This document shows positions 8,884-18,714 of a stretch of 64,000 nt of DNA, in pieces. This DNA comes from CAYJBH01 sp964370605 (GTDB taxonomy: Bacteria; Bacillota; Clostridia; Oscillospirales; Ruminococcaceae), in the NCBI GenBank assembly GCA_964370605.1, contig CAYJJX010000001.1, forward strand, positions 62,001 to 126,000, read 5' to 3'. The notes under the pieces were generated by a model. It was not told the origin of the DNA, made no database searches, and saw nothing but the letters and a program-made list of their open reading frames with translations. Numbering within the stretch: the first letter of the stretch is position 1; every line of letters starts with the position of its first letter. The position numbers were made by a program, and so were the translations under genes.

Positions 8884-11800
8884 TTATTTTATACGCAGTG
8901 TCTTAATCTCGAAAGGCCTGAAACGCAGTTGGATCCTGCCGTCTTGACTTTGCAATTCGCCGGTCGGATTTTCCAACATATCACATTCTTCGACACCGGT
9001 GAAAGGTATTTTTATTCTCAACTCGCAGTCGCGCTCACCCTGCATACTCTCATACATACGAATGATAACATCATCACCGTCTTCTGAAATCTTGATTGTT
9101 TCTATGACAATTCGTTCGTCTGACAGGCTGAAGTATGAGGTGTCGGGTGCTGTGCCTTGTTTGCAAAGAAGTGGTTGATTGTAAAAATAAGAGTCTTTGA
9201 CGACGGGTGATTTTTCAAATTCAGTGTCCCAAAACATAAAGCTGTAACTCAACCGATGAATTTGGTTATCAGACCTGAAGTCGGGGAATGCACCGGTTTT
9301 CAGAAGAGTGAGTGACAACTCGTCGCCGAGCATACTAATACCGTATTTGCTATCGTTCAAAAGTGCGGCACCGTGCGTTGCGTCGTTTATTGCGGTGTAA
9401 TAGTGATTGCACACTTCGAATCTGTCTGAATCACAGGCAAGTGTTCGGTGCGTCGGTCGTTCGACAAAGCCAAACTGGATTTGGTTTTTGGCAGAGTCTG
9501 ACTCGATTCCGGTCGCAAAGGATACCTTTAAGAGTTTATGTAGCTCTTTCCAGTCGATGGTAGTGTCAAAGTCGATTTTTTGTTCGTCGGCACGAAGTGT
9601 AATGAGTTGCGAGAAAGGAGAACCCCCAACCGTTTTTACCGATTTCAGAGTTACCTCAAGATCGTTTGTTGTAATAACTTCGAGTGTTGCCGACGAGCTA
9701 TCAAGCTCGGTTTCACAGAGCTCAGTCATGACATCAATGTCCCAAGAGTCGAACTTTCTCGGGATGTCACGGAACATCCGCAGTTTGTTTCCGATGCCGT
9801 TGATATACTGCCGACCGGTGGACTTTGATATGCACTCGCTAAGGGTACCGTCACGTTGTACGACTGCGATAAGTTTGCTATTTTCCAATTTATAAGCACC
9901 GTTATCAAGTGCAATTAAGGAAACTTGCTTTGCAGGAGTTGTCTGCTCTGCGGGAATTACTGAAACATGTCCGCAAGCAGGAACGGCAATTTTTGCCAAA
10001 AGTCCTTTTTCTGTCTTTGTGCATTGCAGTGGGGTGCCGTCTTGATAGATGGCGCCGCTTTCAAAATTGTCCGGGAGATAGACATAGCCCTCACGCTCAA
10101 AAGAGGTTCCGTTGAAATAGGTCGCACCGCCATTACCTGACACGATCGAGCCGATTGCGTTGTCTTTGACCGTGTGAGTTGCCTCGAAAACCTCGTCATA
10201 GAGTTTCATTGCGTCTTCATATACTTTGTCGATGCTACTGCCCGGAAGAATATCGTGGAACTGGTTCAAAAGAACATTTTTCCAGCATTTTTCGATGACC
10301 TCTTGGTCATAGTTATTATCGGCGGTCTTTTTGGCAACGGTACTCCATAACTCGGTGTCGTGCATCGCCGTTTCTGCCATGCGATTGCCTTTTTTTACGT
10401 CTGATTGAGTGGTGTATGTTCCACGGTGACAGGGGAAATACAATTCCCCCACAAAAATGTTTCTTTTGAAGATAGGAGTGTTTGCATCCAACTGCGTCAT
10501 GAAGTCATGAGGTGTAGTGTAGCTAACCTTGGGTGTTCCCTCAAGGTCTGTGGTACGACGTATCTGCTCCATGTCGTCTCGAGTTGGGCCACCGCCTCCG
10601 TCGCCATATCCGAACGGCATGAAAAGTTGTCCTGAACCGTCCTGCTCCATTCGGTTTTTCCAGTGTGTCATAACAGAGGTAGGGTTGATCGGTGTTTCGT
10701 ATCGCATGTGGACATAGGAATTAATACGAGTCGAGTCCATTCCTTGCCATGCGAACCCGTGATATGGGAACTTTTCAGAGTCGTTATATGTCCAGTATAT
10801 TTTTTGTGTTGTTAGATAGTCGACGCCACAGCCTTTGAGGATTTGCGGAAGGGCGGCAGTATATCCGAACGTGTCGGGCAACCAACAGAGCCTGCTGTCC
10901 ACACCAAACTCGTCTTTGAAATATCTTTTTCCGTATAAAAATTGGCGGATAAGTGATTCGCCGGAAGAGAGGTTTGTGTCCGGCTCTACCCACATTGCAC
11001 CGTCTGCGATCCATTGACCCGATTTTACCATTCGTTTTATGCCCTCAAACACTTCGGGGTAGTGTTCTTTGCACATTTCGTACAGTATTGGCTGGCTTTG
11101 TACAAAGATGGCCTCGGGATATTCTTCAAGCAGTCGGAGCTGTGCCGCAAATGTTCTTGCTGTCTTTCTTCTGGTTTCTCCAAAGTCCCACATCCAAGCT
11201 ACGTCGAGATGAGAGTTTGCTACCGCCTCAATTCTAGGTGCGGAAGAACCATTTTTTGCCTGCATCAGAGGTGCAAGAAGTTCGCGCATCTTTATATATT
11301 CAAGACGTCGCTGTTGTAACGGTTGCTCCATATCCATCGCAACAATCAAATCTTTAAGGCCATATTCGATTGCTTCGATACGGAAATCGTTCTCGTCACC
11401 GTTTTCCATAATTTCACGAAGAATAAGAATATCAAGGTAGAGTTGGTAAGCCTCCTCGTTGAAAAAACCGTAGCTGTTTTTTCCTACCGTGGCAGGTTTA
11501 TAGAGCATTATATCTTGTTCCTCTTCCGGAAAGACAGGTCCGGTGGAGCAACTGCCGCCTGATTCTCTGGGCATTGGGTGGCCGGCATAAACCTCGAAAC
11601 ACAGCTCGAATGTTTCATCGCCTTCGGCACGCTTTGTCAACGTCTGGTCGACAAAAAAGTGGTGGCTATGCGTAACCCAATCGGCGCGTCGAGTGCCAAA
11701 GGGTGAACCGTCCACAAAGAGAGTGGCCTCACCGCCGAGGTTGAGATTCATGACAATACGCTCGTTTTTAGCGCTTGACGGAAGCTGTATTGTCGAGAAC

Positions 11801-11997
11801 ATCCATGCATATTTGCCCGGTTCGCCCCATACATAATCGGTATCAAACGATTTACGGGACTCGTTTTGTGCCGATTCGACACTGAGTGACTTGTCGGTCA
11901 CAAACCCTTCAAGTTGAATGTCGCCCAGACGATGGTAAAGATCTCGAACAAGTGCATTTTCAATGTGGATTAAGCTTTCTGACCATTCAGATTTCAT
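8884..11997 (-). CDS. GH38 alpha-mannosidase
   Basis: 1037 residues, start ATG 11997 behind GAGAGGAG. The glycoside hydrolase family 38 N-terminal domain begins near residue 255 with ANSHLDVAWMWD, giving the zinc ligands His263 and Asp265. The nucleophile region WLPDTFGY has Asp375, and a further family segment is NQFHDILPGSSI. Residues 1-250 form a beta-rich ancillary domain (GEATLFVDG), and the C-terminal half is the usual beta-sandwich region. No signal peptide is present, so it is cytoplasmic. It has its own promoter and a 5' leader with alternative hairpins, and is followed by a UroD-like gene. The exact linkage cut is not deducible. Confidence 0.93.
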   Translation of the reverse strand: MKSEWSESLIHIENALVRDLYHRLGDIQLEGFVTDKSLSVESAQNESRKSFDTDYVWGEPGKYAWMFSTIQLPSSAKNERIVMNLNLGGEATLFVDGSPFGTRRADWVTHSHHFFVDQTLTKRAEGDETFELCFEVYAGHPMPRESGGSCSTGPVFPEEEQDIMLYKPATVGKNSYGFFNEEAYQLYLDILILREIMENGDENDFRIEAIEYGLKDLIVAMDMEQPLQQRRLEYIKMRELLAPLMQAKNGSSAPRIEAVANSHLDVAWMWDFGETRRKTARTFAAQLRLLEEYPEAIFVQSQPILYEMCKEHYPEVFEGIKRMVKSGQWIADGAMWVEPDTNLSSGESLIRQFLYGKRYFKDEFGVDSRLCWLPDTFGYTAALPQILKGCGVDYLTTQKIYWTYNDSEKFPYHGFAWQGMDSTRINSYVHMRYETPINPTSVMTHWKNRMEQDGSGQLFMPFGYGDGGGGPTRDDMEQIRRTTDLEGTPKVSYTTPHDFMTQLDANTPIFKRNIFVGELYFPCHRGTYTTQSDVKKGNRMAETAMHDTELWSTVAKKTADNNYDQEVIEKCWKNVLLNQFHDILPGSSIDKVYEDAMKLYDEVFEATHTVKDNAIGSIVSGNGGATYFNGTSFEREGYVYLPDNFESGAIYQDGTPLQCTKTEKGLLAKIAVPACGHVSVIPAEQTTPAKQVSLIALDNGAYKLENSKLIAVVQRDGTLSECISKSTGRQYINGIGNKLRMFRDIPRKFDSWDIDVMTELCETELDSSSATLEVITTNDLEVTLKSVKTVGGSPFSQLITLRADEQKIDFDTTIDWKELHKLLKVSFATGIESDSAKNQIQFGFVERPTHRTLACDSDRFEVCNHYYTAINDATHGAALLNDSKYGISMLGDELSLTLLKTGAFPDFRSDNQIHRLSYSFMFWDTEFEKSPVVKDSYFYNQPLLCKQGTAPDTSYFSLSDERIVIETIKISEDGDDVIIRMYESMQGERDCELRIKIPFTGVEECDMLENPTGELQSQDGRIQLRFRPFEIKTLRIK

Positions 11998-12009
11998 AGT
12001 GTTATTCTC

Positions 12010-12051
12010 CTCTCGACTGTAGTAAAGAAAACCACGAGAGTCTTGACAGTC
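12010..12051 (-). promoter_or_regulatory. Competing leader hairpins over the GH38 ribosome site
   Basis: On the minus-strand transcript CTCTCG (12040-12035) can pair with CGAGAG (12015-12010), which contains part of the ribosome site. Alternatively GACTGT (12051-12046) can pair with ACAGTC (12020-12015). The two stems share bases and exclude each other. This could gate translation; no known riboswitch class is recognised. Confidence 0.3.
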
Positions 12052-12103
12052 GCATTAAGATTCTTGTGGGGTTGGTACATGTTTTGATGTATTGCTTTCA
12101 ATC

Positions 12104-12132
12104 AGTATAGTGAAAAAAAACGAAAAAGACAA
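12104..12132 (-). promoter_or_regulatory. Promoter for the GH38-UroD operon
   Basis: Reading the minus strand, TTGTCT (12132-12127) and TATACT (12109-12104) are separated by exactly 17 bases. The start would be near 12097, giving a leader of about 100 bases. Confidence 0.65.
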
Positions 12133-12212
12133 GGTTCTTTGCAATAATAATTTTGTTTTGTGTATTTTTTATATAATAATTTGTAACGGCTAAAGGCATG
12201 TGGTACGAGATG

Positions 12213-12464
12213 CTAAGCACTTAAGAAAATACTTGCTATAACGAAAATTATTGTAAGCAGTAAAGCTACCACAGCGACTGCCAAGTTGCAATATCCATAA
12301 AAATTCATGCCGCGAACAAAAAAGTCTCTTGCACGAGCGAATTCAAACGTGATAAAGGATGCGGCCAAAAGCGTTGCCGAGATGCCAAAAGGTATGGCAT
12401 CAATGTAAATCATGAAAATGCTCAATATACATACAACTATTGAAATGGGCAGTAATTTACGCAT
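12213..12464 (-). CDS. Small membrane protein, unknown
   Basis: 83 residues with an AAAGGAAA ribosome site 12 bases before ATG. There are three hydrophobic segments (about residues 4-22, 26-42 and 57-82), with a short RARDFFVRG loop between the second and third. It lies 60 bases downstream of the YesN-type regulator on the same strand and may be the last gene of that operon. No family recognised. Confidence 0.55.
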   Translation of the reverse strand: MRKLLPISIVVCILSIFMIYIDAIPFGISATLLAASFITFEFARARDFFVRGMNFYGYCNLAVAVVALLLTIIFVIASIFLSA

Positions 12465-12524
12465 GTTGTCGACTTTTTCCTTTTTTGTTATTGCTTATTA
12501 TATATAGCAAAACGGCGACTATTT

Positions 12525-14120
12525 TTATCGTTTATACTCTGTCGGGTTTTGTCCGGTATATTCTCGAAACACCTTGCTGAAATAGGTTGGGTTTTTGTAT
12601 CCGACAGCGTCGGCAACCTCGTATATTTTGCAAAATGGGTCGCGCAGCAATGTTTTTGCATGTTCCATGCGCTGTTGCGTAACATAGTCGGAGAAATACA
12701 TGTTGGTCGCATTTTTGAATAGCGCACCGATGTAATTTGGGGTGAGATAGAGGTGTTTTGAAAGAATTTCGAGCGATATTTCTTTTGAAATATTGGCTCG
12801 CACAAACTCACGAATAACATCGATGGTGTGTTGATTTTTTTGCTCTCCTCTGCGGTCAAGATAATCTATAGCTTGGGAATATACCTTTTCGACCGCTTCA
12901 AAAATGTCATCAAGAGTATCAAGCTTTGAAATGGCAGTCATCAGACTCGGATAGTTTGGGAGGACGGTTTGCGGTGATTCGTTTTCGGAATAAAGATATA
13001 ATGTCACGGAGATAATACACTCATTTGCAAGTTGACGTAAAAATTCACTGTCTTGAACATTGTTTTCATGCAGAGCTTTTTTCATGGATTCCAGTTGCTC
13101 TTTGAACAATTCTTTATCGCGTGAATGCAGGCAACGTCGCAATTGTTCTTTTTCATTTAGCAATAAAGGGTAGTTGATGGCATTGCCGGCGTGGATATCG
13201 GAATAGGCGACAATGCTGCCTGCGCCAAGGAGAATATGACTGCGCAGTGCATCATTTGCCTGGGTGTAAGATATTGTGGCGTCGTTAATGTTTGTGAATG
13301 AGTTTCCTATACCGATAGAACAGCCTTCGATTTCGTTTTCTCGCAGATACCGGTGGAGTTGCTCAATATGGGATAACAGGGCTGCATCGTTGCCGTCGGC
13401 ATAATAAAAGAGGACCGCGAAATTATATGTGCTGGTACGGGTCACGAGATGTGGGTTGTCGTCTAAAGGCAGCTGCCTTGTCAGTTCAACAGCTTTCAAT
13501 ACGTCGAGTTGTCTTTTCGTTTCGCCCATGTTTTCATCGAGATTTGTGTCTGCCGGTGAACCGGCACATACTTGAGCCGCCATGATCCTAAAGGTGCCGC
13601 CGAGGAGCGGGAGGCCGATGAGTTCGGCAAGCCGATAGTTTGTGTCGCCTGCAAGTAGTGCGGTGAAAAAATAGTCGGACAGCACTGGTTTGTAAAGTTC
13701 AAATTGTTTTTCAAGTGCTTGGAGATATTCGCTGTTGCTCGATTCGTTGAGCGATTCAATGACGGCTTTTTCGATGGCTTTTTTGAGGATAGGCACCGTG
13801 ATCGGCTTTAAAAGATACTCTGTGACATTGTATTTTATAGCCTCCTGTGCATATATAAAGTCGTCAAAACTGCTTAAGATGATAACCTTAGCATCATAGT
13901 TCATCTCTCGGAGTTTTGAGATAAACTCAATGCCATCCATGATAGGCATTTTCATGTCGGTTACTATTATATCCATTTTAATGGTCTCAAGCAGCTCCAG
14001 CGCCATTGCGCCGTTCGAGGCCTTGTAAACATTGTCGATAGCCAGTTCTTTCCATGTTATGACACTTTCGATTCCGTCAACAACAAACGACTCATCGTCG
14101 ACAAGAAGTATGTTTCGCAT
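12525..14120 (-). CDS. YesN-type response regulator, receiver plus AraC helix-turn-helix
   Basis: 531 residues. The receiver domain (1-125) has DD at 8-9, the phospho-acceptor Asp55 in IIVTDMKMPIMDG, and the YLLKP lysine turn. A long middle region is followed by two AraC helix-turn-helix motifs at the C-terminus (ISKEISLEILSKHLYLTPNY and KIYEVADAVGYKNPTYFSKV). It partners the YesM-type kinase 20 bases upstream. Such pairs switch on oligosaccharide import and hydrolase genes. The likely targets are the divergent transporter operon starting at 16191 and the GH38 gene. Confidence 0.93.
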   Translation of the reverse strand: MRNILLVDDESFVVDGIESVITWKELAIDNVYKASNGAMALELLETIKMDIIVTDMKMPIMDGIEFISKLREMNYDAKVIILSSFDDFIYAQEAIKYNVTEYLLKPITVPILKKAIEKAVIESLNESSNSEYLQALEKQFELYKPVLSDYFFTALLAGDTNYRLAELIGLPLLGGTFRIMAAQVCAGSPADTNLDENMGETKRQLDVLKAVELTRQLPLDDNPHLVTRTSTYNFAVLFYYADGNDAALLSHIEQLHRYLRENEIEGCSIGIGNSFTNINDATISYTQANDALRSHILLGAGSIVAYSDIHAGNAINYPLLLNEKEQLRRCLHSRDKELFKEQLESMKKALHENNVQDSEFLRQLANECIISVTLYLYSENESPQTVLPNYPSLMTAISKLDTLDDIFEAVEKVYSQAIDYLDRRGEQKNQHTIDVIREFVRANISKEISLEILSKHLYLTPNYIGALFKNATNMYFSDYVTQQRMEHAKTLLRDPFCKIYEVADAVGYKNPTYFSKVFREYTGQNPTEYKR

Positions 14121-14140
14121 CTTTGCTCCTTTTCATATGG

Positions 14141-15901
14141 CTATTTCGTGTCGTTAGGAATACGGATTCTTGCATGGGTGCCTTTTTCGACTTTTATATA
14201 GGTCAGTCCGTAGTTTTCGCCAAAATGTAGTTTTAGGCGTTGGTGGACGTTCAAAATTCCATATCCCGTTGTCATAGAAACGTCGTTTGCAAGATGTTCG
14301 TTCATCTTTTCGGTGTCGAAACCGCATCCGTCGTCAATTACATCGATAATCACATCGTTTTCCTCAGAAAAACCGACGATGCTTATGTTGCAGGCTCCGT
14401 TTGTCAGCTCTGCCCCGTGTAACAATGAATTTTCAACAAGAGGCTGCAAAACGATGTTGACTATGGTGCATTTCAATATATCGGGAGCGAGCTCAGCTGA
14501 AAAGGTGAATCGGTTGTCATAGCGATAGGTTTGGATGTTCACATAGGCCTGTAGATGTTCCAGCTCCTTTTCAACGCTGGTTGTCGTCTTGTCTTTGTTG
14601 TGGGTATGACGGAAAAAAGTTCCGAGATGCATCGACATGTTGCTGATATCGTCTGCCTTGTACCTGATAGCCATCCAGTTGATAGCGTCGAGTGTGTTGT
14701 AAAGGAAATGAGGGTTTATCTGTGACTGCAATGCCTTGCATTCGCTTTCGATCAATTTAGCCTGATTATCCTTGATCTCGGTCACATTTGTTTTTAGACG
14801 TTGCATGATCTTGCTGAGTTGTCGATTGATGTCGCCGATTTCGTTTTTTAGTGTAACATCAAATTCCACATCGAGATTATCTGCGCCCAGTTTGTTGATG
14901 TTTTGCAACAACTGTTTGATCGGTTGCCGGAATGCGGCAGTAAAGACAACTGCAATCAAAAGGGCAAACAGGAAAAAACTCAGGCTGGTAATAAAACTCA
15001 TGTTGCGCATTGCCCCGACACCGTCGGTGATTTCGCTGTAAGGGTAGAGATACATTAACTCCCAGTTGTTTTTCAGAGTGTATGCTGTGCCGACATAAGG
15101 CTTATTATCATAGTTAAGTCGCAGTGACTCGTTTCCATCGCCTGTGCTTGTAGCAATTTCGTCAAACATTGTCTGTTTTGATTGTAGCGACTCTTGTGAG
15201 TCATCGTAGGGAGATATGATATCTCCATTTTCGCTGAACAAAAAGATTTCTCCCCCGTCTGCTTGCGGTGTGAGATATGATTCGTTGAAATTTGCCTCGT
15301 CGATCAATATGAGTACCGCAGTGTGCCCCTCGCTCGGTGAATCGGTGATGGTGCGGAAATAGTAAAAGGTATTTCGAGGATTGCTTTCGAATACGTTTTG
15401 AGAAAAGTAATCGTTCTGGGTTGAAATGAAGCCGCTACGCTCGTTGGAAAGTGCTTCATAGATAGGTGTGTCATACAATCGAGTGATATCATAGATTCCG
15501 TTGGCGGGCTGTTCACTATAAAGGTCGAGCTTGTCGGTCAAAAGATATATGCCGAGAATGTTTTCGTCAGAGTGTGCAATAGCAGAAAAAACCTTGTTTG
15601 AGTCATATAACAGCGAAAGTTGATCAAAACTGCTTGAGTTATCGATCTGATAAAGGTCGACCACCTGTTGGCTTAGACGGATATTGATCGCTACCTCTTC
15701 AATCGACAGAATTACATCGTCGATGCGAAGTCCAATCTGATGCGCAAGGTGCTTGCTGCTTTGGGTCAGCTTGTCCTCCAAAAATAACGAATTGTAGCTG
15801 AATACCACCAGAATCTGAAAAAACATAAAGACACTGCTGAAAATTAATATGCTGAGCGAAAAAAGTGCCGAGATTTTCAGTTTTGACAATCTTTTTATCA
15901 A
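14141..15901 (-). CDS. YesM-type sensor histidine kinase
   Basis: I start it at TTG 15901, eight bases after GAAAGG. The ATG codons at 15961/15958 lack a ribosome site and would add 20 unlikely residues before the signal anchor. 586 residues: membrane segment ~8-35, extracellular dCache-like sensor domain to ~290, a second membrane segment (SFITSLSFFLFALLIAVVFT), HAMP domain, then a His_kinase domain with QSQINPHFLYNTLDAINWMA and an ATPase domain (VENSLLHGAE, DDGCGFD, GYGILNVHQRL). It probably senses a sugar or its binding protein and phosphorylates the adjacent YesN regulator. Confidence 0.92.
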   Translation of the reverse strand: MIKRLSKLKISALFSLSILIFSSVFMFFQILVVFSYNSLFLEDKLTQSSKHLAHQIGLRIDDVILSIEEVAINIRLSQQVVDLYQIDNSSSFDQLSLLYDSNKVFSAIAHSDENILGIYLLTDKLDLYSEQPANGIYDITRLYDTPIYEALSNERSGFISTQNDYFSQNVFESNPRNTFYYFRTITDSPSEGHTAVLILIDEANFNESYLTPQADGGEIFLFSENGDIISPYDDSQESLQSKQTMFDEIATSTGDGNESLRLNYDNKPYVGTAYTLKNNWELMYLYPYSEITDGVGAMRNMSFITSLSFFLFALLIAVVFTAAFRQPIKQLLQNINKLGADNLDVEFDVTLKNEIGDINRQLSKIMQRLKTNVTEIKDNQAKLIESECKALQSQINPHFLYNTLDAINWMAIRYKADDISNMSMHLGTFFRHTHNKDKTTTSVEKELEHLQAYVNIQTYRYDNRFTFSAELAPDILKCTIVNIVLQPLVENSLLHGAELTNGACNISIVGFSEENDVIIDVIDDGCGFDTEKMNEHLANDVSMTTGYGILNVHQRLKLHFGENYGLTYIKVEKGTHARIRIPNDTK

Positions 15902-16190
15902 GAGATAACCTTTCGTACAACTATTTGAATATAAATATAATATCAAATTTGCATCCATCATTCAATAGTATTTTTTTACTGTTGTTTATTGTGATTGTAT
16001 GCGTTTTGCCCGCTGAATGCGGTTTGTGTTGCAGTTTAGGCGGTTATGTAAAAAGAGGATTAAAATAAATGGTCGTGGTTTTTTATTGTTTTTGTTGAAT
16101 TGTTATATTGTATAAAAGCGCGAAATCTGTAAAATAGTAGATAGTATCTGCATAAAGCCGATACGAATAACAGACAAATGGAGGAAAGTA
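15902..16190. other. Divergent intergenic region between kinase and binding-protein genes
   Basis: A weak promoter-like pair TTGTAT (16108-16113) and TAAAAT (16130-16135), 16 bases apart, precedes the transporter operon. AGATA-G-TATCT (about 16140-16150), a small palindrome, lies just downstream. The poor -35 suits activation by the YesN-type regulator. Nothing else was recognised. Confidence 0.35.
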
Positions 16191-17543
16191 ATGAAGAGAA
16201 TTTTACATTTGTGTTTGGTGCTCGCGCTCAGCGTAGCGATGTTGGCATCTTGTACACAAGCACCTGCCGAGTCAGAAACACCGGCATCGGAATCTCAAGA
16301 AACTTCTGAGGCAACAACCGAAACCGAAGAAACTGATGCCGCACCGGAAGCAGTTGAACTTCGTTTTTCATGGTGGGGATCGGAAGATCGTCATGAAGCA
16401 ACACTTGCAGCAATAGACAAATATGTAGCAGACAATGCACATGTTACAATCGTTCCGGAATACTCCGGCTACTCCGGCTACCAAGATAAACTCGTTGCTC
16501 AGATAGCAGCAGGAAATGCTCCCGACGTTTTCAGCAGTGTTTCAGAGTGGATCCCGCAGCAGATGGCAAGTGATGCGCTGCTCGACCTTACAGGTTTAGT
16601 CGATGTTAGCGATCACAACGAGATGGTTGTCGAGTCTTGCTCTTTCGACGGTATGTTGGTATCTGTACCTCTTGGACTTAATGCACCTACCTTCGTTTAC
16701 AATACTCGTATTATTGAAGAACTCGGAATCGAACTTCCGACCGGCGCTTATACTTGGGATGATTTCGCTGATATCTGCCTTGAAATCTATGAAAAATCAA
16801 ACGGCGAGTACTATGGCGTTACCGACCTGAGCACAGCTTACGAGCAACTTTTGGTCTACGGCTACACAGCACTTGCACATCCTGCTCCTTACCCCTATGA
16901 CAACACCACGATGACTGTCACCGAAGAGGACATGGTATCCTACTACTCCTACTGGAAAGAGATGAGAGAGAGTGGCGCTGCAGCTCCTGCCGACATTTCC
17001 TCCACATCTTTTGATCAGAACCTTGTTGGCCGTGGCATCGTTGCATTCGCACCGGTTTGGTCTTCGACATTCGGTCAGTTCCAGAACGAGACAGAGGACG
17101 AGCTTGACATGATCACCGTTCCTACCGGCGAAAACGGCGAGAGTGGCGCAACCTCACGTGCAAGTATTACACTTTCTGTGTTCAATAACTCTCCTGCTCC
17201 GGAAGAGGCAGCAGCATTTGTTGACTGGTTCATCGGATCGGAAGATGCAGCACTTATCCTCACAACAACACGTGGAGTTTTCTCTGGTGCAACACAGCGT
17301 GATGCGCTGGTAGCAACCGACACACTCAACGAGATCGACACTAAGATTTTTGCAGCTACCGACTACTATGCAAGCAACGAAATGAAAATGTTCTATCCCG
17401 GTCCTGACCGTATCTCCGAAATCTTCGGTGGAAATGGTGACCTCGTAGAGCGCATCGGACAGGAAATCGCTTTTGGCGATCTGAGCGTTGAAGAAGGCGC
17501 AGCAAAATTCATGGAAGAAGCTAACAAGATTCTTGGCAGCTAA
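16191..17543 (+). CDS. Sugar ABC transporter substrate-binding lipoprotein (CUT1)
   Basis: 450 residues, GGAGG ribosome site. The lipoprotein signal is MLASC, with the anchoring Cys21, followed by a Thr/Glu-rich flexible linker to ~residue 60. The mature part has the family-1 extracellular solute-binding pattern (LRFSWWGSEDRHEATLAAID, AQIAAGNAPDVFSSVSEWI, LNAPTFVYNTRIIEELGI, AFAPVWSSTFGQF). It captures an oligosaccharide outside the membrane and delivers it to the two permeases downstream. No ATPase gene is nearby; a shared MsmX-type ATPase elsewhere is normal for this class. Confidence 0.93.
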   Translation: MKRILHLCLVLALSVAMLASCTQAPAESETPASESQETSEATTETEETDAAPEAVELRFSWWGSEDRHEATLAAIDKYVADNAHVTIVPEYSGYSGYQDKLVAQIAAGNAPDVFSSVSEWIPQQMASDALLDLTGLVDVSDHNEMVVESCSFDGMLVSVPLGLNAPTFVYNTRIIEELGIELPTGAYTWDDFADICLEIYEKSNGEYYGVTDLSTAYEQLLVYGYTALAHPAPYPYDNTTMTVTEEDMVSYYSYWKEMRESGAAAPADISSTSFDQNLVGRGIVAFAPVWSSTFGQFQNETEDELDMITVPTGENGESGATSRASITLSVFNNSPAPEEAAAFVDWFIGSEDAALILTTTRGVFSGATQRDALVATDTLNEIDTKIFAATDYYASNEMKMFYPGPDRISEIFGGNGDLVERIGQEIAFGDLSVEEGAAKFMEEANKILGS

Positions 17544-17562
17544 TCCAACCTGATTATTATAG

Positions 17563-17601
17563 TTCACCCTATGGGCAGGCAACAATTGCCCGTAGGGTGA
17601 A
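17563..17601 (+). terminator. Perfect 15-bp hairpin between binding-protein and permease genes
   Basis: TTCACCCTATGGGCA (17563-17577) pairs fully (one G-U) with TGCCCGTAGGGTGAA (17587-17601), with a 9-base loop. No U-run follows. It probably protects the upstream mRNA or partly stops transcription, so that the binding protein is made in excess over the permeases. A comparable element occurs at 29786-29821. Confidence 0.75.
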
Positions 17602-17737
17602 ACTCATGGTTGACACTTGTTTATAGTCGTACAGCCTAATGAACCAATACATCTTGTCGATATAAATTGCGTTTGTATTTGCTTGCACCAATGATCCCAC
17701 GTCTTGATAGGCAAAATATCTGCGCGGCAATCTTGTA

Positions 17738-17783
17738 TCGACTTGTAAATTTTTATGACTATAATTCACTTGATCAAAGTGAA
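17738..17783 (+). promoter_or_regulatory. Possible internal promoter with operator before the permease genes
   Basis: TCGACT (17738-17743) and TATAAT (17760-17765) are 16 bases apart. A palindrome TTCACTT-GATCA-AAGTGAA (17765-17783) lies across the expected start point. This would allow separate control of the permeases. Confidence 0.4.
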
Positions 17784-17820
17784 TAAATCGAAAACAACAT
17801 AACAATGAAGTGGGTTCCAA

Positions 17821-18714
17821 ATGAAAAAACGTTCTTCGAAAATCTCATACAATCGAAATGAGTCAAAGGTTGCATTTATGTTTTTGCTTCCTTGGCTGTT
17901 AGGATTGTTGATTTTTACCGCATATCCTTTCGTCAACTCCCTTGCTCTTTCTTTTACCGATGCAAATATCACAACCTCGACCTTTGTCGGTCTTGACAAC
18001 TTTATTGAATTGTTTACCAACGACACACGGTTCATAAAATCGCTTCAAAACACCACAATGTACGCATTGGTTTCGGTGCCGCTGAAATTAGCGTTTGCAC
18101 TTTTTATCGCCATACTTTTAAAGAATGGCAAAACTTTCTATCGTACTGTATATTACATTCCGTCTGTTATCGGTGGTAGTATCGCCGTAGCTATGATGTG
18201 GCGCCAACTCTTCGGATTTGACGGAGTGATAAATCAATTATTAGAGCCGCTGGGCGTAACACCCCGTGAGTGGCTTGGACATCCCGACTATGCAATGTGG
18301 ATTCTGGTTTTGCTTGCCGTTTGGCAGTTTGGATCGTCGATGGTCATCTTTATCGGTGGCCTGAAAAACATACCGAACGAGCTATATGAAGCAGCGAGCA
18401 TCGATGGTGCAGGGCGTGTCAGATCTTTCTTCTTTATTACCCTGCCTATGCTGTCGCCTACAATTCAGTTTAACCTGATATTGCAATTGATTGGCGCCTT
18501 TCAGGTGTTCACACAGGGCTATATCATCACCAAGGGCGGACCGATGGACAAGACTTTGTTTACCGTTCACTACATATATGAAATGGGCTTTGGTTCGGTT
18601 CGGTTCGGTTATGCCGCCGCCGCCTCTTGGGTACTGCTTGCACTAATAGCAGTAGTTGCCGGAATTATTTTCTTCACATCAAAGTATTGGGTGTTCTATG
18701 AAAACGAAAAATAA
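17821..18714 (+). CDS. Sugar ABC transporter permease, MalF/UgpA type
   Basis: 297 residues with six membrane segments, the first at about 20-42 (FMFLLPWLLGLLIFTAYPFV). The cytoplasmic EAA loop that contacts the ATPase is ELYEAASIDGAGRVRSFFFI, the CUT1 consensus. It forms the channel with the next permease, whose start overlaps this gene by 17 bases. Substrate specificity rests with the binding protein at 16191. Confidence 0.93.
   Translation: MKKRSSKISYNRNESKVAFMFLLPWLLGLLIFTAYPFVNSLALSFTDANITTSTFVGLDNFIELFTNDTRFIKSLQNTTMYALVSVPLKLAFALFIAILLKNGKTFYRTVYYIPSVIGGSIAVAMMWRQLFGFDGVINQLLEPLGVTPREWLGHPDYAMWILVLLAVWQFGSSMVIFIGGLKNIPNELYEAASIDGAGRVRSFFFITLPMLSPTIQFNLILQLIGAFQVFTQGYIITKGGPMDKTLFTVHYIYEMGFGSVRFGYAAAASWVLLALIAVVAGIIFFTSKYWVFYENEK

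Noticed and set aside
12085..12110. Catabolite-response (cre) site near the GH38 promoter (TGAAAGCAATACATCA)
   Set aside because: Only one half matches the cre consensus; the central CG is missing.
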